Assembly (NCBI GenBank): GCA_018333635.1 | Contig: JAGXTL010000043.1 | Span: 1 to 64,000 of the forward strand | DNA from: Dethiobacter sp. | GTDB lineage: Bacteria; Bacillota; Dethiobacteria; Dethiobacterales; Dethiobacteraceae | Length of the DNA stretch: 64,000 nt | Direction: 5' to 3' | In this document: one piece after another, positions 1 through 7,027 of the stretch | Layout of the letters: each line of letters begins with the position of its first letter | Position numbering within the stretch: the first letter of the stretch is position 1 | The notes under the pieces: model-generated | Seen by the model: only the letters and a program-made list of their open reading frames with translations | Told to the model about the DNA's origin: nothing | The model's database searches: none | Translations under genes and position numbers: made by a program

Positions 1-219
1 CGACCAAACAAGTTCTGTCACCAGGGCTTGTTTTTTACTATCTTCAGGCAACTGTCGGTGAACAACACTATTTACAACCGACATTTTCGGTGCAAAAACT
101 ACCGTCAAACAGCGTGATTAACAACACATAGCGCTCAGACACAAATATGTCTCGGCTCTCATATATATGCAGTGTGAAATAACTGTGGCCAGGGTTAGCA
201 GGAAGGCAGGTGCTAAAAT

Positions 220-1074
220 GTGAGCTTTTCCGTGGGTGATATTGTGGGACGCAAGTCGTATGGGATGGACATCATGTTTAAAATTATTGCGATTGATGAA
301 AAAAAACAGGAAGCAGTCCTAAAAGGTTTAAATATGAGATTGCTGGCAGATGCTAAACTCTCTGACCTAAAATCTCCCGAGCCTTTGGCTCTGCAAAGTT
401 ATCGCTCCCGTTCGGACCATGCGCAAAAAGAATGTATTACAAAAATTTATAGGCGGCGCGGCTTGGAGAGGGAACAAACCCGTAGTGTCAGCGGCAGGGC
501 AGCAGATGAGTTCTTCGAATTGCCTGGAAAAATTTTGCATTTAGACGGCGACGAAGATTATCTGGCGGAGTGTCTTAAAGCATATCACTCCCTTCAATTG
601 GAGGCAGCAGGTTTTTTCATTCCTGAAAAAGAGCAGCCTCATAAAATTTGGAGCCTTCTGCATAAGCACAGGCCGGATATTTTAATTATGACCGGGCATG
701 ATGCCTATATCAAAACCAAAAAAAACTTTCAGGACCTTAAGAGTTACCGCAATTCACAGTACTTTGTCGCTGCCACTTTAAAGGCAAGGCAATATGAACC
801 GGGAAAAGATGAGTTAGTAATTTTTGCAGGAGCCTGCCAATCGCATTATGAGGCTATTCTGGCTGCAGGTGCCAATTTTGCAAGTTCACCGCAGCGCGTC
901 TTGATCCACGCCCTGGACCCTGTCTTTATTATGGAAAATGTGGCCTATACCTCCATTAATAGTTCAGTCAATATTTATGAAGTTATTAGGCATACAATAA
1001 CAGGGTTAGATGGTATAGGAGGAGTGGAAACACGGGGGAAATTCCGTTTGGGACTGCCCAAATCCCCATATTAG
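220..1074 (+). CDS. yabG: Sporulation-specific protease YabG
   Basis: A 284-residue protein matching the YabG family, the protease that trims spore coat and cortex proteins late in sporulation. The N-terminus (SVGDIVGRKSYGMDI) is a family signature. The motif GHDAY around His160 and GACQSHYE around Cys206 are the conserved His and Cys regions and are likely catalytic. Length is close to the family norm of about 290. It begins with GTG at 220 behind an 'aggaaggcagg' ribosome site. It is immediately upstream of veg, as in Bacillus subtilis and many Clostridia. Family assignment is confident; the catalytic residues are inferred from motif conservation. Confidence 0.93.
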   Translation: MSFSVGDIVGRKSYGMDIMFKIIAIDEKKQEAVLKGLNMRLLADAKLSDLKSPEPLALQSYRSRSDHAQKECITKIYRRRGLEREQTRSVSGRAADEFFELPGKILHLDGDEDYLAECLKAYHSLQLEAAGFFIPEKEQPHKIWSLLHKHRPDILIMTGHDAYIKTKKNFQDLKSYRNSQYFVAATLKARQYEPGKDELVIFAGACQSHYEAILAAGANFASSPQRVLIHALDPVFIMENVAYTSINSSVNIYEVIRHTITGLDGIGGVETRGKFRLGLPKSPY

Positions 1075-1085
1075 ACCTCCTTGCC

Positions 1086-1124
1086 CCCTCACCCTAACCC
1101 TCTCCCAAAGGGAGAGGGGATTTT
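1086..1124. repeat. C-rich/G-rich hairpin repeat downstream of yabG
   Basis: A 9-bp perfect stem (ccctctccc, loop aaa, gggagaggg at 1098-1118), preceded by 'ccctcacccta'. It may serve as the yabG terminator, although the T tract is short. The same C-rich motif recurs at about 50,745-50,782 and, inverted, at 22,281-22,301, so it is a dispersed genomic repeat rather than a gene-specific signal. Confidence 0.6.
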
Positions 1125-1226
1125 CAGGGTATATGTCTCTTAAAAAGTTGGTTCATCAGTTCTTTTTTAGTTGGTTTTGGCAGAATATTTATGGCAAGGA
1201 GTGCAGCTTTCGGACGGAAAAACATC

Positions 1227-1256
1227 TTGACATAAGCTAAAATCTGTTGATATAAT
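1227..1256 (+). promoter_or_regulatory. Sigma-A promoter P1 of veg
   Basis: Consensus -35 TTGACA (1227-1232) and -10 TATAAT (1251-1256), both perfect hexamers, separated by 18 bp. It lies about 75 bp upstream of the veg start. In Bacillus subtilis veg is known for one of the strongest vegetative promoters, which agrees with what is seen here. Confidence 0.8.
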
Positions 1257-1269
1257 TAAGTTTCATAAT

Positions 1270-1298
1270 TTGACAATATTCTTGCTGTATGATAGAAT
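1270..1298 (+). promoter_or_regulatory. Sigma-A promoter P2 of veg
   Basis: A second promoter, TTGACA (1270-1275) with a 17-bp spacer and TAGAAT (1293-1298), lies just downstream of P1 and about 32 bp before the veg start codon. The two together make a tandem vegetative promoter. Confidence 0.75.
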
Positions 1299-1330
1299 AG
1301 CAGTGTAAACAACGTCTGGGGTGATAAGCA

Positions 1331-1597
1331 TTGGCAGCCAGCACTTCCCTACTGCAAATCAGGCGTAGCCTGGAATCCCATGTCGGACAAAAAATTCGTT
1401 TGCGTGCCCATCGTGGGCGTCGGAAAACTCTCGAGAAGGTAGGCGTTCTGGAAAATACGTACCCATCAATTTTTGTCGTAAGAATTGATGAGCCGAATTA
1501 TAACCAGCGTCTTTCCTTCTCATACGCCGATGTCCTGACAGAGACAGTAGAACTGACCCTTGTACACAAAGACGAAAAAACAAAGCATCCTGCCTAA
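1331..1597 (+). CDS. veg: Veg protein
   Basis: An 88-residue protein of the Veg family, recognised by the opening LLQIRRSLESHVGQKIRLRA and by its position after yabG. Veg is a small, abundant protein reported to stimulate biofilm matrix gene expression in Bacillus subtilis. The start is TTG at 1331 behind 'ctggggtgataagca'. Two strong tandem promoters precede it and a hairpin terminator follows within 15 bp, so it is probably transcribed alone. In Bacillus subtilis a small acid-soluble spore protein gene (sspF) follows veg; here that place is taken by an accessory island. Confidence 0.93.
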   Translation: MAASTSLLQIRRSLESHVGQKIRLRAHRGRRKTLEKVGVLENTYPSIFVVRIDEPNYNQRLSFSYADVLTETVELTLVHKDEKTKHPA

Positions 1598-1610
1598 GTC
1601 TAGTATTTAT

Positions 1611-1644
1611 TAAAGAAGCGCAGCTAAATGGCTGCGCTTCTTTA
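1611..1644 (+). terminator. veg terminator
   Basis: Perfect 14-bp inverted repeat (taaagaagcgcagc 1611-1624, loop taaatg, gctgcgcttcttta 1631-1644), A-rich before and T-rich after, so it could work in both directions. Its right arm is also the left copy of the direct repeat that bounds the adjacent island. Confidence 0.85.
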
Positions 1645-1648
1645 ATTG
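1631..1648 (+). repeat. Left copy of 18-bp direct repeat (possible att site)
   Basis: gctgcgcttctttaattg, identical to 4984-5001. It is followed directly by the left member of a 20-bp inverted repeat. Confidence 0.7.
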
Positions 1649-1668
1649 GTGATGAATAAAATATGTCC
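1649..1668 (+). repeat. Left member of 20-bp near-perfect inverted repeat
   Basis: gtgatgaataaaatatgtcc matches the reverse complement of 5004-5023 with a single mismatch. Each member sits just to the right of one copy of the 18-bp direct repeat. Confidence 0.7.
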
Positions 1669-2001
1669 AAACAGTCTCTGCAAGCGCATTATCTGCAAAA
1701 AATACTTCAGTTTTCTCAAGCTGCCGGTAGACTGCGTTGGTTTCGTGCAGAGGATAACAAAAAATTATTGTCTGCCACCAATAAAAAAAGAACGCTAAGC
1801 GTTTTCTTACCAGCTGACGCTGTTTCATATAGACCAGCTCCTTACAGCAACGACACTGCCACAGTTTTCTGGAGATAGCTATCAGAATAAGCACAAAAAA
1901 GTGATATTTAATTTATTTGCGCGATTAGAAATGTTTTTAAAGCATCTACTGTGATATAATTGTAAAAAATATGCTCAGACTAATGTATTGAGGTGAATGG
2001 C
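1669..2001. other. Island left end, no supportable gene
   Basis: About 330 bp without a convincing gene. Short open frames exist on both strands (1663-1878 forward, 1610-1894 reverse), but the reverse one runs through the veg terminator and the island boundary, neither has a good ribosome site, and I recognise no family. Low-complexity AT-rich sequence lies before the HTH gene (about 1900-1985), with a possible -10 box 'tataat' near 1955. Confidence 0.5.
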
Positions 2002-2220
2002 GTGGCGGTAAGTTATAACAAGCTTTGGAAGCTGCTTATCGACAAGAAAATGAAAAAGAAAGAGTTACAGGCTGCCGCAGGCATCAGTTCAAGCCTGATT
2101 ACAAAGCTTGGACATGATGAGCCTGTAACTACGACCGTACTTATGAAAATATGCGCAGCTCTGCAGTGCGATATTGGCGATATTATGGAAATCATTCCTG
2201 ACGGACAGAAAAAATCATGA
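2002..2220 (+). CDS. Small XRE-type HTH transcriptional regulator
   Basis: A 72-residue single-domain Cro/CI-type DNA-binding protein. The helix-turn-helix is visible as KKKELQAAAGISSSLITKL, followed by the recognition-helix extension and the typical tail MKICAALQCDIGDIMEI, as in YozG-like regulators. GTG at 2002 is preferred to GTG at 1993 because 'gaggtg' (1990-1995) is correctly spaced only for the later start. Such regulators commonly head mobile or defence islands, and this is the first gene of the island. Its targets are unknown. Confidence 0.8.
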   Translation: MAVSYNKLWKLLIDKKMKKKELQAAAGISSSLITKLGHDEPVTTTVLMKICAALQCDIGDIMEIIPDGQKKS

Positions 2221-2469
2221 GCACTGTAAAGATAATCACTCAGGCTTAAGAAATCTCTACGTCAGTCGTGAGCCATCGGGCTGTATATCAAAGCGCCGAA
2301 AGAAAGGTATGCCAGCACACAAACTCGAACGACAGTGGCGATCAAAGATTTCCGGGGTTGAGGGGTGGTTGTGGTCTGGAACGGCGGCTTATGCGTAAAG
2401 CGGAGGGAGCGAAATCTACCTAAGTGATATCGACATAGAAACATCATTCTACAGAAAGGAGCGTTGTGA
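2221..2469. other. Intergenic segment in island
   Basis: About 250 bp with no supportable gene. A short forward frame overlaps the end of the HTH gene but has no ribosome site and resembles nothing I know. A good ribosome site (gaaaggag, 2455-2461) at its end serves the broken gene starting at 2470. Confidence 0.4.
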
Positions 2470-2616
2470 ATGCGAAAAGCATACGATACATTTCTCTTAT
2501 CAGAAGTGTCCGCAGGCTTAGCTGCCAAAGCTGGAAGCTTTGAACCGTATCGTTATGAGTGCGCAGAGCTGAATTCTATTTCGACAATAATACAAAGATG
2601 TTTTATCTTGGCTTGA
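2470..2616 (+). pseudogene. 5' fragment of a broken gene
   Basis: ATG at 2470 with a well-placed 'aaaggag' site opens a 48-residue frame (starting MRKAYDTFLLSEVSAG) that soon meets a stop. The larger frame downstream starts inside this one in another phase and has no ribosome site of its own. The simplest reading is that this is the true 5' end of one former gene, now cut off by a frameshift or an internal deletion near 2555-2565. The N-terminal segment is not assigned to a family. Confidence 0.55.
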
Positions 2617-3509
2617 GGTTTAGCGAAGACGAGATATCTGCCTATGAACAACTTTCTACCATTCTCGAGTTGAGAGTTGCGTCTCAGGCTCAGCCGTTCT
2701 ACACATTGCGAATTAACGGGAAAAACTTTTCCGTTGATACTCGGAGATTGATTTCTCTCGATAAATTCTCTTACAGCTATTTTTTGTCAAATACACTAAA
2801 TGGTGTCAAGAGAAAATATGAGGTGTTCAATAACGTCGCAAACAACGCAGCGACTTTCTTTAAGATGCAAGTGGGTAATAGTGGTTATCGAGCTAAATTA
2901 GTTCGTAGTTCAATTCTTTATACAAACACTCCTTACTTCATAGCTGTTCAGAGCCAGTATCGGTCGCCAGTAACTGTTAGTCTACCAAGCGAAATCAAGG
3001 TTGAAAACACTTTTGAATTTGTGACTATGGGGAGAAATTTCTTAGGAAAGGTTCTGACCCCCATTGGAGGATTAGAGCAAACAGGGACGTACAAAGTTGA
3101 CTGCCGTTTCAACAAGGCAGATGTCAGTAGCAAAATAGAAACTGTCGCCAAATGCAAGGGTAAAATTAAGCTGTACAACGAAGACACCGGGTATTTAATC
3201 AGAATGCACCTGATGAAAATGAAAGCCCCGATGTTCCTGAATATAGACCCTCCCTATGTGATAAAGGGTAGCAAACTTTACACGAATTTCTTTACCGAAG
3301 GAGACCATCTAAATCTTCAACGAGTGATTATTAAGTACTTAGATGCAAAGTTCCCGTGGATAATCACCTATGACGATTGTCTTTTGGTGCGGGATTTATA
3401 CCACCGTTTCCATATGGAGGAATACGGGATTACCCATAGCGCTGGCGGTAGTGTGCAAGGCAAAGAGATAGTGATAACGAATCTGACGGTTGATAGATTC
3501 AAGTGGTAG
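2559..3509 (+). pseudogene. Chimeric ORF: unknown domain fused to C-terminal half of a D12-class DNA adenine methyltransferase
   Basis: The 316-residue frame has two unrelated parts. Residues 1 to about 166 are an uncharacterised domain (FYFDNNTKMFYLGLRF near the start). From about residue 167 the sequence reads as the C-terminal half of a D12-class N6-adenine DNA methyltransferase: PIGGLEQTGTYKVDCRFNK, the catalytic DPPY at 230-233, KGSKLYTNFF, and PWIITYDD near 266-273. The SAM-binding FxGxG motif and target-recognition region of a complete enzyme are absent. There is no ribosome site at the GTG 2559 start. I infer two deletions, near 2560 and near 3057, leaving an inactive fusion. The methyltransferase identity rests on motif recognition, not on a search. 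Confidence 0.65.
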
Positions 3510-3522
3510 GAGGATATCAATT

Positions 3523-4905
3523 ATGACAACACTAAATCAGCTTCTCATAGCAGAAGCAACCGAATACGAATTCAAGTCTGCTGTTGAGTCTAATAAGCCA
3601 CGTGGTTGGCTGAAGACCGTAAGCGCATTCGCCAATGGCGTGGGTGGTAGTATATACTTCGGCGTGTCCGACGACGGTGTTGCAATCGGATTGGATAACG
3701 CCCAGAAAGCCGCAGAACAAATCAGCGAACTTATAAAGGTAAGAATCGAGCCTGCCGTCAAAAATATTGTGCTTGAACCGCATTGTGTCGACGGCAAGGA
3801 AATTCTCCGAGTACAGATTTCTGGCGGAGCAAACACGCCATATTACTACACTGGCGATGGCACAAAGATTGCCTATTATCGCATCGGAAACGAATCCGCA
3901 CAAGCGCCTGCCGCTGTTCTTAACGAATTGCTCCTGAAAGGGCTTCACCAGACCTTTGACGCCCTTGAAACGAAGTATCGGTTATCAGATTACAGTTATA
4001 CGTTATTTGAGGCTACGTACAAGCAAAAGACGGGATTTGCCATTGATAAGCCGCGGGACTACCGCTCTTTCGGAATGTTGATAGGCGACGACACGCTGAC
4101 TTATGTCGGTGCGCTTTTTGCCGACCAATGTCCGATTTACCAGTCGAGGGTATTCTGCACCCGTTGGAACGGACTGAAAAAGGGCGGGCTTTATGTTGAT
4201 GCTCTCGACAATGATGAATTTCAGAGTAATGTTATTTCCCTGCTCACGGACGCGCTGAAATTCGTGCGTCACAACTCGTCCGTCAAATGGAAAAAGACCG
4301 GCACCGGAAGAATTGAAATGCCCGACTATCCGTCTGAGGCTGTTCACGAGGCTCTGGTTAACGCACTCGTCCACCGCGACTACATGATTCAGGGTAGCGA
4401 AATCCACGTCGATATGTACGACGACCGCCTTGAGATAGCTTCGCCCGGCGGGATGCCTGACGGCAAACGAATTCAAGACTTGAACATTGACAATATTCCG
4501 TCAATCCGCAGAAACCCTATCATCTGCGACCTTTTCAGCCGTCTGAAACTAATGGAGCGTCGTGGAAGCGGTCTGCGTAAAATCATTGACCAGTACCCTG
4601 AAGATGCCGTGCCTTTGTTCCGTTCCACAGAACAGTCGTTTGTCGTAACTTTGAAAAATTTGAATTACGCCAAACTATCTACGCCACATGGCGATAAAGT
4701 TGGCGTAGATAACGGCGACGAAAATAATGTAACTTTGATTTTGAATGCAATATCTGAAGACCCAAAAATCACGCAAAAGAATATCGCTATCAAAACCGGC
4801 TTATCGACACGCACGGTATCGAGAGAAATCAGAGAACTCCGTGATACAGGCGTCATTCGGCGCATTGGGTCGGATAGGTCAGGATATTGGGAAATTGTTA
4901 AATAG
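3523..4905 (+). CDS. AlbA_2 (Schlafen-like) ATP-binding transcriptional regulator
   Basis: A 460-residue protein with the architecture AlbA_2 domain (about residues 5-125, with EYEFKSAVE and FANGVGGSIYFGVSDDG), a GHKL-type ATPase-like C-terminal module (HEALVNALVHRDY, about 275-290, and RRGSGLRKI, about 347-355), and a winged helix at the end (QKNIAIKTGLSTRTVSREIR). The family is often annotated as putative transcriptional regulator or ATP-binding protein, and several members sit in phage-defence islands. ATG 3523 follows 'taggagga' and is chosen over an upstream TTG at 3490. It starts 14 bp after the methyltransferase chimera, so the two were probably co-transcribed. It appears intact. Confidence 0.82.
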   Translation: MTTLNQLLIAEATEYEFKSAVESNKPRGWLKTVSAFANGVGGSIYFGVSDDGVAIGLDNAQKAAEQISELIKVRIEPAVKNIVLEPHCVDGKEILRVQISGGANTPYYYTGDGTKIAYYRIGNESAQAPAAVLNELLLKGLHQTFDALETKYRLSDYSYTLFEATYKQKTGFAIDKPRDYRSFGMLIGDDTLTYVGALFADQCPIYQSRVFCTRWNGLKKGGLYVDALDNDEFQSNVISLLTDALKFVRHNSSVKWKKTGTGRIEMPDYPSEAVHEALVNALVHRDYMIQGSEIHVDMYDDRLEIASPGGMPDGKRIQDLNIDNIPSIRRNPIICDLFSRLKLMERRGSGLRKIIDQYPEDAVPLFRSTEQSFVVTLKNLNYAKLSTPHGDKVGVDNGDENNVTLILNAISEDPKITQKNIAIKTGLSTRTVSREIRELRDTGVIRRIGSDRSGYWEIVK

Positions 4906-4983
4906 AAAATCGGCTCTCTCCTGCATTTCCATATCGGTTTGGAGTATGGCTCAACAAGTTTCTCTATTGATCCGCGCCATTTT

Positions 4984-5001
4984 GCTGCGCTTCTTTAATT
5001 G
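4984..5001 (+). repeat. Right copy of 18-bp direct repeat (possible att site)
   Basis: Identical to 1631-1648, but here only one arm of the veg-terminator hairpin is present, so this copy does not form the terminator. Confidence 0.7.
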
Positions 5002-5003
5002 AA

Positions 5004-5023
5004 GGACATATCTTATTCATCAC
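5004..5023 (-). repeat. Right member of 20-bp inverted repeat
   Basis: ggacatatcttattcatcac, the reverse complement of 1649-1668 apart from one base. It lies outside the right direct repeat, whereas its partner lies inside the left one. Confidence 0.7.
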
Positions 5024-5175
5024 TGCATAGATATTTAAAGATTTCAGTGTCATCTAGACACACTTTGGCAGGTTAAAACATATAATTAAGCGGGTGATGC
5101 CTTGTGAAAGGAGCGTGGGACACTTTTCCGTTATTTGCATATAGTGTAGGAAATTAACTGAAGGGAGGATGAAGC

Positions 5176-6906
5176 ATGGGTAAAGATGATCACGTTAAGC
5201 CACTCGAATGCATAACCGATCTACTGAAAGTGGAGCAGGTTGTGGGTGAAAATGCTACGCAGACCTCTGTAATCCGCGATATTACCCTGCCGGGGAGAGT
5301 AAGAAAAATCACCGAAGTAGATACTACTCTTCGTGATGTGCGGGGGCGCGTGATTGAAAACAAAGTTGTTGTAGAAGGGATCGTCCATAAACAGATTTTC
5401 TACGTAGATGATGATACCGGCCAGTTGAAGGAGTTTACCGTGCCGGATGAGCGCTTCGTGCAATTTGTGGACGTTCCCGGTGCACTGCCTGGCATGAATG
5501 TGCAAATACATTCCAGGGTAGAATTTGTGGGTCACGATTTTATTCGTGAAATTTGCTTCGGCCACAAGAAGCCTCATAAAGATAAAAATGGCCACCACGA
5601 CAAAGATGACGACAATGAGTATGATAACATTGGCAAAGATCACGATGAGCATCATGACAAAAATCATCACGGCAAAGATCACGATGAGCATCATGATAAA
5701 AATCATCATGGCAAAGACTGCCACAAGGGCCATCACTACGATAAAGTTGAGTCGCTTTATCGTCAGACGGTTATACTGGAAATTTTTGCGAAAGTGACTG
5801 AGTCAATCCAGTTGAACGTTGTCGTCGATGTGGTGGGAATCGATGAAAACAGAATTCTGACTGAGCTTTTAAAAGTGGAAAGTGTGATCGGAGAAGGTGC
5901 ATCCCAGGTAGCTGTAATTGCAGACATTAGGTTTAAGAGGCCCGCAAGAAAGATTAAAAATATAGATACTGAAATTCGCAACTTGGTCTCGAGGGTAATC
6001 GAGGGCAAAGTAGTTGTAGAGGGCGTACTGCATAAGCAGATCTTCTTTGTGGGCTTAGATAACGACATTGTTTTTGAAGTGTCCGTCGATGAAAAGTTCA
6101 CTCACTTTGTTGATATCCCTGGTGCATTTCCGGGCGCCAATGTGCAAGTCTATCCACGGGTTGAATTTGTTAATGTGCAAATAGATGCTTACGACCCTGC
6201 TTTCGGCAAACAGACTGCCATCATTGACATCTTTGTCAAGGTGACGGAGACTGTGCAGGTTGATGTAGTCACCGACATCAAGGATGTAAAAGTCACAAAA
6301 GAGCTGCTAAAAGTGTCCCAGGTTGTCGGCGAAGGAGTTCGTCAGCAAACTATTGTGGCAGATCTTACGGCTCCGGCTCCAGCCAGAAAAATTGCCGGCC
6401 CGCCAGACACTCGTTTTGATAACATCGTGACTAGGGTCATAGAGAATAAAGTTGTTATCGAAGGAGATTTAGTCAAACAAGTATACTTCGTTCGTGAAGG
6501 TGATTTTCCTGAAGTGCTGGAGTTTGAAGTCCGCGAACACTTCACCAGTTTTATAGATATACCTGGAGCTTTGCCGGGGCAGGTTGTCCAGGTTTATCCG
6601 CGGGTAGAGTTTACGGATTTTGAAATTGATCCCTACGACCGCACGCAGATTCGCCAGACTTCTGTGATTGAAATCTTTGTAAAAGTTACGGAGTTTGTGC
6701 AGATTGAAGTAGTTACTGATTGTGATGTGAAGCCGGTTCCTGCCGTGACCGTCTATGTCGTACAGAAAGGCGACACGCTCTTTAAAATTGCCATACGCTT
6801 TAATACCACAGTAGCAGCCATCCTAGCGGCAAATCCAGAAATTAAAGACCCGAACCTGATTTTCCCGGGACAGAAGATTCTTATCCCCGCACCACCAAAG
6901 GGATAA
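5176..6906 (+). CDS. Triple SPOCS-domain (DUF3794) protein with His-rich insert and C-terminal LysM
   Basis: A 576-residue protein with three SPOCS (DUF3794) repeats, each recognisable by 'ELLKV..VVGE' at its start, 'VI..KVVVEG...KQ.FFV' in the middle and 'F..FVD(I/V)PGA.PG..VQ...RVEF' near its end (about residues 15-215, 225-375 and 376-520). A LysM domain (YVVQKGDTLFKIAIRFNTT) closes the protein. Within the first repeat, residues about 130-192 form a His/Asp/Lys-rich insert built from a 13-residue unit repeated in tandem. SPOCS-LysM proteins such as SipL of Clostridioides difficile bind SpoIVA at the forespore surface. ATG 5176 follows 'gaagggagg'. It is probably a spore coat or outer-layer protein and a paralogue of the next gene. 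Confidence 0.85.
   Translation: MGKDDHVKPLECITDLLKVEQVVGENATQTSVIRDITLPGRVRKITEVDTTLRDVRGRVIENKVVVEGIVHKQIFYVDDDTGQLKEFTVPDERFVQFVDVPGALPGMNVQIHSRVEFVGHDFIREICFGHKKPHKDKNGHHDKDDDNEYDNIGKDHDEHHDKNHHGKDHDEHHDKNHHGKDCHKGHHYDKVESLYRQTVILEIFAKVTESIQLNVVVDVVGIDENRILTELLKVESVIGEGASQVAVIADIRFKRPARKIKNIDTEIRNLVSRVIEGKVVVEGVLHKQIFFVGLDNDIVFEVSVDEKFTHFVDIPGAFPGANVQVYPRVEFVNVQIDAYDPAFGKQTAIIDIFVKVTETVQVDVVTDIKDVKVTKELLKVSQVVGEGVRQQTIVADLTAPAPARKIAGPPDTRFDNIVTRVIENKVVIEGDLVKQVYFVREGDFPEVLEFEVREHFTSFIDIPGALPGQVVQVYPRVEFTDFEIDPYDRTQIRQTSVIEIFVKVTEFVQIEVVTDCDVKPVPAVTVYVVQKGDTLFKIAIRFNTTVAAILAANPEIKDPNLIFPGQKILIPAPPKG
5632..5730 (+). repeat. 39-bp tandem repeat encoding His-rich units
   Basis: Two nearly identical 39-bp units (5632-5670 and 5671-5709) and a partial third (from 5710) encode the peptide GKDHDEHHDKNHH. 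The two full copies differ at only a few bases, so the duplication is recent or maintained. It stays in frame with the SPOCS gene. Confidence 0.85.
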
Positions 6907-6935
6907 TGTAGCATCATTGATGCTACATTTTTTTA
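6905..6935 (+). terminator. Terminator after the triple-SPOCS gene
   Basis: A 12-bp inverted repeat (aatgtagcatca / tgatgctacatt, one-base centre, so really an 11-bp stem with a tight loop) followed by seven T. It overlaps the TAA stop codon of the gene. Confidence 0.85.
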
Positions 6936-7027
6936 TGCAGAGAAAACTATTTGCTTTTCCTTCAAGACAGAACAGTAAACTTTTGTCTGTCCTTAGCATA
7001 CGATAGCAACGGAAGGCAGGGGAATTT

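Larger units (their letters stand above)
1631..5001. mobile_element. Decayed genomic island bounded by an 18-bp direct repeat
   Basis: The sequence gctgcgcttctttaattg occurs exactly at 1631-1648 and 4984-5001. The enclosed 3.35 kb interrupts an otherwise Bacillus-like gene order and carries only accessory genes: an HTH regulator, a broken methyltransferase-containing chimera and an AlbA_2 regulator. No integrase or transposase is visible, so the element, if it was one, has lost its mobility genes or moved in trans. The left repeat lies in the veg terminator, a kind of site often used by integrating elements. Seen: the repeat and gene content. Inferred: insertion. Confidence 0.55.

Noticed and set aside
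1610-1894. Minus-strand frame across the island's left edge
   Set aside because: It crosses the veg terminator and the direct repeat, has no ribosome site, and shows no recognisable motif.
5115-5160. Sporulation (sigma-E or sigma-K) promoter before the triple-SPOCS gene
   Set aside because: 'catatagt' fits a -10 with one mismatch, but no convincing -35 element stands at the proper distance.
5632-5730. Tandem repeats as a possible CRISPR-like array
   Set aside because: The units are directly adjacent without spacers and keep a reading frame inside the SPOCS gene.
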